Program-made: the position numbers and the translations under genes
Shown: positions 58,685-64,000 of the stretch, piece after piece
Layout: each line of letters opens with the position of its first letter
Position numbering within the stretch: the first letter of the stretch is position 1
NCBI GenBank assembly: GCA_030770535.1
Contig: JASVEC010000021.1
Coordinates: 382,001-446,000 of the forward strand
Length of the DNA: 64,000 nt
Direction of reading: 5' to 3'
Source: Batkoa obscura
Lineage: Eukaryota > Entomophthoromycota > Entomophthoromycetes > Entomophthorales > Batkoaceae
Notes under the pieces: model-generated
What the model was told of the DNA's origin: nothing
Seen by the model: the letters and a program-made list of their open reading frames with translations, nothing else
The model's database searches: none

Positions 58685-60405
58685 TTTTTAATTAAAAAAA
58701 GTTAATCGATTAACTCCGTTCAAATACTTTTTGTTTACCCAGATCCAATTTGATTGGTGGAAAGAGATTGAACCCACTATTAGCCAATTTGCTGGTGGGG
58801 TATCTATCATTGATTGATTGGCTTAAGGTTTTAAAGCAGAACATTTAGTCTAAGCTGGGTAATATTTAAAGACTTTTTCTCAAATTGGGGTTAAATTGAT
58901 TGAAAAAGTTAAGGAAACTGAAACTATTGGTGATAATTAATTAAATGGGATAATTGGAAAGATATAATACAAATTAAAGTTTTCTTTCTCTATCAAAGTT
59001 CATATTAAAAAATACTTTGTTATAAACTATAAGGTAACATTGAGTTTATTATAAATATGTAAGGGCAGATAAAAAGCTTATCAACAGTTATAGTTATGAT
59101 TTGATGGATTCTATTAGTCAATTAAACCACTAATTCATTATTGTTATTTAAACTTACTAAATAAAGAAAGTCATAAAAATTATTAATAAAAACTAGCTGA
59201 CAAAAAGTTTAATTTGACTTATCACTTTTTACGTGTTAAAATGAAATAATTTTTATAAAATACAAAGTCAATTAAATGATTAGCAGGAGGGAAATAGTTT
59301 GTTTTGCAAAAAGTTATAAATTTTATAAAATTCAAACCAATTAAATTATTGCTATTGATAAAATAATTTAATGTAAAAAAAGAGATCATTTTGTTATATA
59401 AAATAATATTGTATAAGAATCGGCTTTTTTTTAAAAAAAGGTTATGCCTAAAAGGCTTGAAAATTAGTGAAAATTATTAGTAATAATTTGGCTAATATAA
59501 AAAATGGTTATGAATCAAAATAAATTAGTCCAATTTAATATTCAAAATGATACAGCTAGCTTAAACTAATTGTGATTCTTTAGCGATAATTTTTATAGCT
59601 GAGCAGAGTTTATTAAACTTAAAGTCTAGGTTCTTAAATTTTAGTTTAACTTTAGCTAAAATTTATTTAAAATGAATTGTTAAGAAGGGTCATACACCTC
59701 TAAATTGAAGAGCATTTGCCAATTCTAATTTTTATCCAAATTACATAAGTCATAGATTTCTTAGAAATTTATAATATTTTATTATTACTACAATATCATA
59801 TTATTAGGTTTTAAAACTAATTTAAGTAGTCATTATTACATTTCTTAATTTCTCTTAAATATTAGTTTGAGCCTGGTTTTCAGAATGTAAGTTTTATCAA
59901 TGTGACGTGTACTTCCTTCTTTTTAATGCTTTACTCGGTTCTTAATAAAATAAAAAATAATTCGCAAGTTCGTTGATTGAAAAAATATAATACATTTGCT
60001 TTAAAAACTACAGTATTAAACTTGGAGATGTTACTAAAAAAACAAAATTCATTCTTTGGCTAATCAATAGCATTTTAAAGTTGCTTCTGGATAAAAAATA
60101 ATTGAATACTGTTAAAGTAAATAAAAAATCGTTTCAGTGTTAGAGTTAACTAACACTTCTCATGTTAAACAGTGATATATACGAGAAATATTATTAACAA
60201 AATTCTACATGTATATAGATAGATTACAGTCTGTTATTTGCTTTTTTTAGTTTGATTTATCTGATAGTTTTGCTATCAATTTAATTTGAATGGGCTAATA
60301 AAAAATAACATATATCTATTCAGATTTTTATTTTATTATATATTATGATTATTAATAGGCTTAAAATATGGTGTCTTTTTACTACTAAAAAACCTGAGCT
60401 ATTAG

Positions 60406-60510
60406 ATATGGGGATGTATTTTTTTGTTTAAGAATTTTACTAGCAATCTTTCTACTCAAATAGCGCTTAAAAAATGGAAAAATAATGAAACCAAAAAAAT
60501 AGCCTCATAT
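60406..60510 (+). mobile_element. MITE copy 22 (TGGGGATGT family)
   Basis: Near consensus; left end intact, right end AGCCTCATAT. It forms a spaced inverted pair with copy 23. Confidence 0.92.
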
Positions 60511-60571
60511 TTTAAGTTTCTACTTTTAAAAGAACATAAAGGTTATCAAAGATAGCCCTAGTTATAAAATA

Positions 60572-60679
60572 TATACAGGGGTGTTTTTTTTGGCTTCATT
60601 ATTTTTTCCATCTTTTAAGCGCTATTTGGGCGGAAAAATTATTAGCAAAATTCTTAAACATAGAAATACATCCTCATAT
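60572..60679 (-). mobile_element. MITE copy 23 (TGGGGATGT family)
   Basis: Full length, minus orientation; ends ATACAGGGGTGT / ACATCCTCATAT; core AAGCGCTATTTGGGCGG. Confidence 0.92.
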
Positions 60680-61287
60680 TATAACCAAAAAGAAAGTTGA
60701 GTTTTATCTATAGAATGAAACGTAATATTTGATAATTTTTCAATTAAATCTTTTTTTAAAAAAATATTGTAGTAAATAGGATTTATTATCAAATTTATCT
60801 AAGCATTAAAAAAAGCATCTCATTTTTTTGCACATATATGTAAGTGCTCTATGAGATGATAACAGACTTACATGAAAAGATATAGCTAATATTATTTGAT
60901 TTTGAGATATTAAAAGTAAAAAAGAGTTTTTATACTACGTTCAGATTAAATATTAACGTGGCACATTATAATTGAATAAAGTTCTATTAGTTCCAAGTTT
61001 TACATAAAAGTTTATACTATTCTTTGAAAAAAATCGAGCTTTTTGAACAGTTCATTCATCCTATTACAATAACCAAATGGAGCCAGATCATTGAAAAAGA
61101 ACTTTTCAGTATTTAATATTAAGTCCAAAGCACTTAATGGATTAAAAGAATTTTTATTTTACTGATTAACTAAACTATATATATTGATGAAAGATAAAGT
61201 TCAACAAGGAAGAGTAGAGTTTTTTGTAAAAGTTATAATTTTGTTGACTTGATACTTTTTAGGATTTTAAGAAATTTGCAAACACAA

Positions 61288-61395
61288 GATGGGGGATGTA
61301 ACCTTTTATTTAAGGATTTTACTAACAATTTTTCCACTCGAATAGTACTTAAGAAACAGGCAAAGTAATGAAACCGAGAAAAACGCCCTAAGGTA
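61288..61395 (+). mobile_element. MITE copy 24, diverged
   Basis: Left end AGATGGGGGATGT, right end AACGCCCTAAGG; core CCACTCGAATAGTACTT. Confidence 0.8.
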
Positions 61396-61546
61396 CTAAA
61401 TTTATAAAAGCTTTATTCTATAAACTCTTGTCTCTTTATACTGATCCCAATACAACTTTCACATTCTATTAATAGACTGTAAAGAACCTCCAGTCATAAA
61501 AAAGGTCTCAAGATAATAAACTCCATTTGAATAGAAGAATAAGAGT

Positions 61547-61594
61547 AATCATATGAAAGAATGAAGAACAATAATCATATGAAAGAATGAAGAA
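61547..61594. repeat. 22-bp direct repeat, two copies
   Basis: AATCATATGAAAGAATGAAG(AA) occurs at 61547-61568 and again at 61573-61594, separated by 4 bp. About 300 bp upstream of the hydrolase gene. Confidence 0.85.
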
Positions 61595-61889
61595 ATTCGT
61601 ATATACTTAAATTTACCTACGTATTATAACAAAAGTATATAAGCATTCGAATATGACAGCTACTTATTATCTATTAAATTTTAAGTCAAATGCTCAAGAT
61701 GAATATATTTTACTTAATCGTCCAACTTTTCAGTCTTAGTGTACATTTATTTTATAATGTAGTTTATTAAATTTAATTTTATTCAAACTAGTATGTAAAT
61801 TCGATTGTTTTTTCGATAAAAGCAAAGTAATTTTTTATAGTTAATTAATATAGCTACTAATAAAAAGGAATTATATTAAAATTGGAAAT

Positions 61890-62702
61890 ATGAGCGATAA
61901 GTCTTATAGCTACAATGATTTAAATCAAAATAATCGCTTTGATTTAATTACACCTTTGAACTATACTTCTAATTCGCCTTTATTGCTGTGGATTCCAAGT
62001 GGTGGTTGGGTATCAGAAGATATAGAACCAAGTAGATTAATGGCAGCTGATTTAGCTAAGAATTATGGTATTGTGACTGCTATAGTTCACTATTGTTTAA
62101 GTCAAAAAGGGGGAAGTAATCATATTAAACATCCAAGCCATATTAAAGACATATTGAATGCTTTCTTTAATATCACTTCTTCACTAAATCGCTTCAACCT
62201 AAAAGATAGTAAAATAATTGTTGGGGGTCATTCTGCAGGTGCTCATTTAAGTGCATTGTTGGCATTAGATCCTAATCAGTACATCAATAATAGTAATAAT
62301 AAGCTGTTAAATCAAATCAAAGGGGTGATATCCATCGGAGGCATTTTTGATTTAGAATTATTAGCTAAGCAAGATAGTTCATATATTCATCAATTTATTG
62401 AACCAGCATTTGGTATTAATGAATCAGGTTCATGGAACCAAGCATCTCCACAGCATAGTATTACTTCTGATTCTTTAAATAAGATTCATTATACTAGATT
62501 ACCAAAGTATTTATTAATTGATTCCATTGAAGATACACTTGTTGATTCTCAACAAACAACACAATTTGCTAAACATTTGAACGATGTTGGATTAAAAAAA
62601 GTTAATGTTATCCAAGGTAAATTTGGTCAACATGATCAAATTCCTACTTATAATATAGTACAAAATAGTATTGCTAAATTTATATTAGAACAAATAAAGT
62701 AA
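61890..62702 (+). CDS. Alpha/beta-hydrolase (esterase/kynurenine-formamidase-like)
   Basis: Intronless, 270 aa, no signal peptide. The nucleophile elbow GGHSAG places Ser115; a preceding IPSGGW (residues 35-40) is in the oxyanion-hole position of the HGGG-type hydrolases. The probable acid is Asp215 (IEDTLVDS) and the probable base His248 (GQHDQ). The fold order and the SGGW/GHSAGAH pair resemble Bna7-type N-formylkynurenine formamidases and related small carboxylesterases; the choice between them is open. MITE copies lie on both sides, the nearer one starting 23 bp after the stop codon. Confidence 0.85.
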   Translation: MSDKSYSYNDLNQNNRFDLITPLNYTSNSPLLLWIPSGGWVSEDIEPSRLMAADLAKNYGIVTAIVHYCLSQKGGSNHIKHPSHIKDILNAFFNITSSLNRFNLKDSKIIVGGHSAGAHLSALLALDPNQYINNSNNKLLNQIKGVISIGGIFDLELLAKQDSSYIHQFIEPAFGINESGSWNQASPQHSITSDSLNKIHYTRLPKYLLIDSIEDTLVDSQQTTQFAKHLNDVGLKKVNVIQGKFGQHDQIPTYNIVQNSIAKFILEQIK

Positions 62703-62725
62703 CGCTTTAAAATACCAACTTAATA

Positions 62726-62832
62726 ATATGGGGATACTTTTTTTGATTTCATTACTTTTTCCATTTTTAAGCGCTATTTGAATGGAAAAATTGCTAGTAA
62801 AATTCTTAAGCAAAAAAATACATCCCCATATT
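62726..62832 (-). mobile_element. MITE copy 25 in the hydrolase 3' flank
   Basis: Both ends nearly intact (ATATGGGGATAC / ACATCCCCATAT), core AAGCGCTATTTGAATGG. It starts 23 bp beyond the hydrolase stop codon and so probably lies in its 3' UTR. Confidence 0.93.
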
Positions 62833-63124
62833 ATATTCTAAATAATTTAAAATTTTAATCTTTAAAATAGTAAATAATTAGCAAATTCTCAATAACCCAA
62901 GTTATTAAAACGTACTAAACATAAGTGAATCTCATGTTAAAAATAAAATTTATAATTTAATAAAGAGTTAACGATGTCTTTTAAGGTAGATCCTTAAAAT
63001 AGATACTAGTAGCACTTTAGTTTATACCAATGGACTATGCTCATCTAATATTTATAAGCCTCAGCTGTAAACAAAACGCTTAATGCTGCTAGCAAGTATT
63101 TTAAACTTTTTTAACAGAAATATA

Positions 63125-63232
63125 ATATGGGAATGTGTTTTTTTGTCTAACAATTTTATTAACAATTTTTCCATTTAAATAGCACTTAAGAAATAGAAAA
63201 AGTGAAGTGAAAAAACATCCCCCTCCCATATG
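63125..63232 (+). mobile_element. MITE copy 26 (TGGGGATGT family)
   Basis: Ends ATATGGGAATGT / ACATCCCCCTCCCATAT, with a small insertion at the right end; core CCATTTAAATAGCACTT. Confidence 0.88.
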
Positions 63233-63627
63233 CTAAATAAATTTAAGTATTTTAGTATCATTCAATTAATGGAATTTGCTCATTATTTATTGTAATTTGA
63301 ACATAAGTATTGAGAGAAATGGTGTACTATATTATCCCTCAAGTTTTCTTTTTCAATACAAAATTACTATTCAATACACACTTACAAAAAAAATAGTTCA
63401 AATATTTATTTAGTTTTTCTATAGCTTGACTACGATATCAAATCAATATAAACCAGTTCTTTATTCTAACATTATATTCAACTAATTTCACATGAGTGAA
63501 CCTAAACAATTTCACTTATAAATTTAAAAATAACGAAACAAATGCATTTTTTGCTAATTTTTAAAAAGTTGACATATTTTCAATCAAAATTCATTAGCCT
63601 AAACTATTTTTAGACTTCTTTTTAAAA

Positions 63628-64000
63628 ATGAATACCACCACCAATCTTGGTACAAACTCCAAAAATTATTATGAGCTATTAAACTGTGCTTCTCATCATA
63701 GTATTGAACAAATAAGAAAAGAGTATCAATTATTAAGTTTAAAATATCATCCAGATAAACAAAGAGGTAGTAATGAAGATCAATTTAAACAGATTAATGA
63801 AGCTTATAATATTTTAAAAGATGAAAAAATGAGAAAAAAATATGATCAATGGTTATTTTCTGGTCTCCAAATAGCTTGGAAAGACTATGTTCTATTACCA
63901 GAAGCTATGAAGGTAACCCATTGGTCTAATTTTAATAAAACATTGACGATTGAAGATAAAAATAATAATGAATACAAAATTAATAATATAGACAATAACA
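63628..64000 (+). CDS. DNAJC12-like J-domain protein (partial)
   Basis: Starts at ATG 63628 and is still open at the window end. A J domain occupies about residues 12-80: YYELLNCASHHSIEQIRKEY, KYHPDK (the HPD motif that stimulates HSP70 ATPase), then FKQINEAYNILKDEKMRKKYDQW. After the J domain comes W...PEAMKVTHWSNF, matching the DNAJC12 pattern of a short linker with W and SMHW. DNAJC12-type proteins are small cytosolic HSP70 cochaperones. The C-terminus lies outside the window. Confidence 0.8.
   Translation, partial: MNTTTNLGTNSKNYYELLNCASHHSIEQIRKEYQLLSLKYHPDKQRGSNEDQFKQINEAYNILKDEKMRKKYDQWLFSGLQIAWKDYVLLPEAMKVTHWSNFNKTLTIEDKNNNEYKINNIDNN

Larger units (their letters stand above)
58685..61889. 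other. Gene-poor AT-rich region
   Basis: 3.2 kb with no credible gene. It contains MITE copies 22-24 and a short direct repeat at 61547-61594. Confidence 0.5.
62703..63627. other. Intergenic with two MITEs
   Basis: MITE copies 25 and 26 lie in inverted orientation; the remainder is AT-rich without recognisable features. Confidence 0.5.

Overview
The window is nuclear DNA from an AT-rich fungus. The evidence is as follows. Genes are split by many short introns (mostly about 40-65 nt, GT...AG, with CTAAC/CTAAT-like branch sites). Standard eukaryotic genes are present: KRI1, ISWI, CK2 alpha, RER1, RFC2, eIF5A, eS12, LCB2 and an ER HSP70. The SUT-type sugar transporter, the Bre4/DUF2421 membrane protein and the 7TM receptor type are ones I associate with fungi, the receptor mainly with early-diverging (zygomycete-grade) lineages. 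An Entomophthoromycotina/Conidiobolus-like host would fit, but that placement is inference. I see no rRNA, tRNA or CRISPR.

Layout. 0-10 kb is gene-poor: a kelch relic at the left edge, one intact kelch membrane protein, a multi-exon 7TM receptor, and many copies of one short inverted-repeat element, one of them split by a solo LTR. 10-17 kb holds elongin C, an unrecognised small gene, KRI1 and a peroxisomal acyl-CoA ligase. 17-27 kb holds two more broken kelch paralogs around a Bre4-like membrane protein. 27-45 kb is gene-dense: a lysine-rich anchored protein, ISWI, a second intact kelch protein, a sucrose/alpha-glucoside-type transporter, an LHS1/GRP170-type ER chaperone with a KDEL end, CK2 alpha and RER1. 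45-47 kb is repeat-rich. 47-59 kb holds a secreted GMC oxidoreductase, eIF5A, RFC2, mitochondrial uS2m, a RecA-fold protein (candidate Elp6), eS12 and LCB2. 59-64 kb is gene-poor again: an alpha/beta hydrolase and the start of a DNAJC12-like gene.

Two things stand out. First, a family of single-pass kelch proteins (five members here, two intact) shares a conserved cytoplasmic tail motif. Second, a roughly 105-bp miniature inverted-repeat element has 26 recognisable copies. They lie almost only in intergenic DNA and relics, and include a near-perfect inverted pair, a tandem pair and an LTR-interrupted copy. Several genes here (receptor, elongin C, the 137-aa orphan, the Elp6 candidate) appear only when short exons are joined by eye, so their exon borders are predictions.
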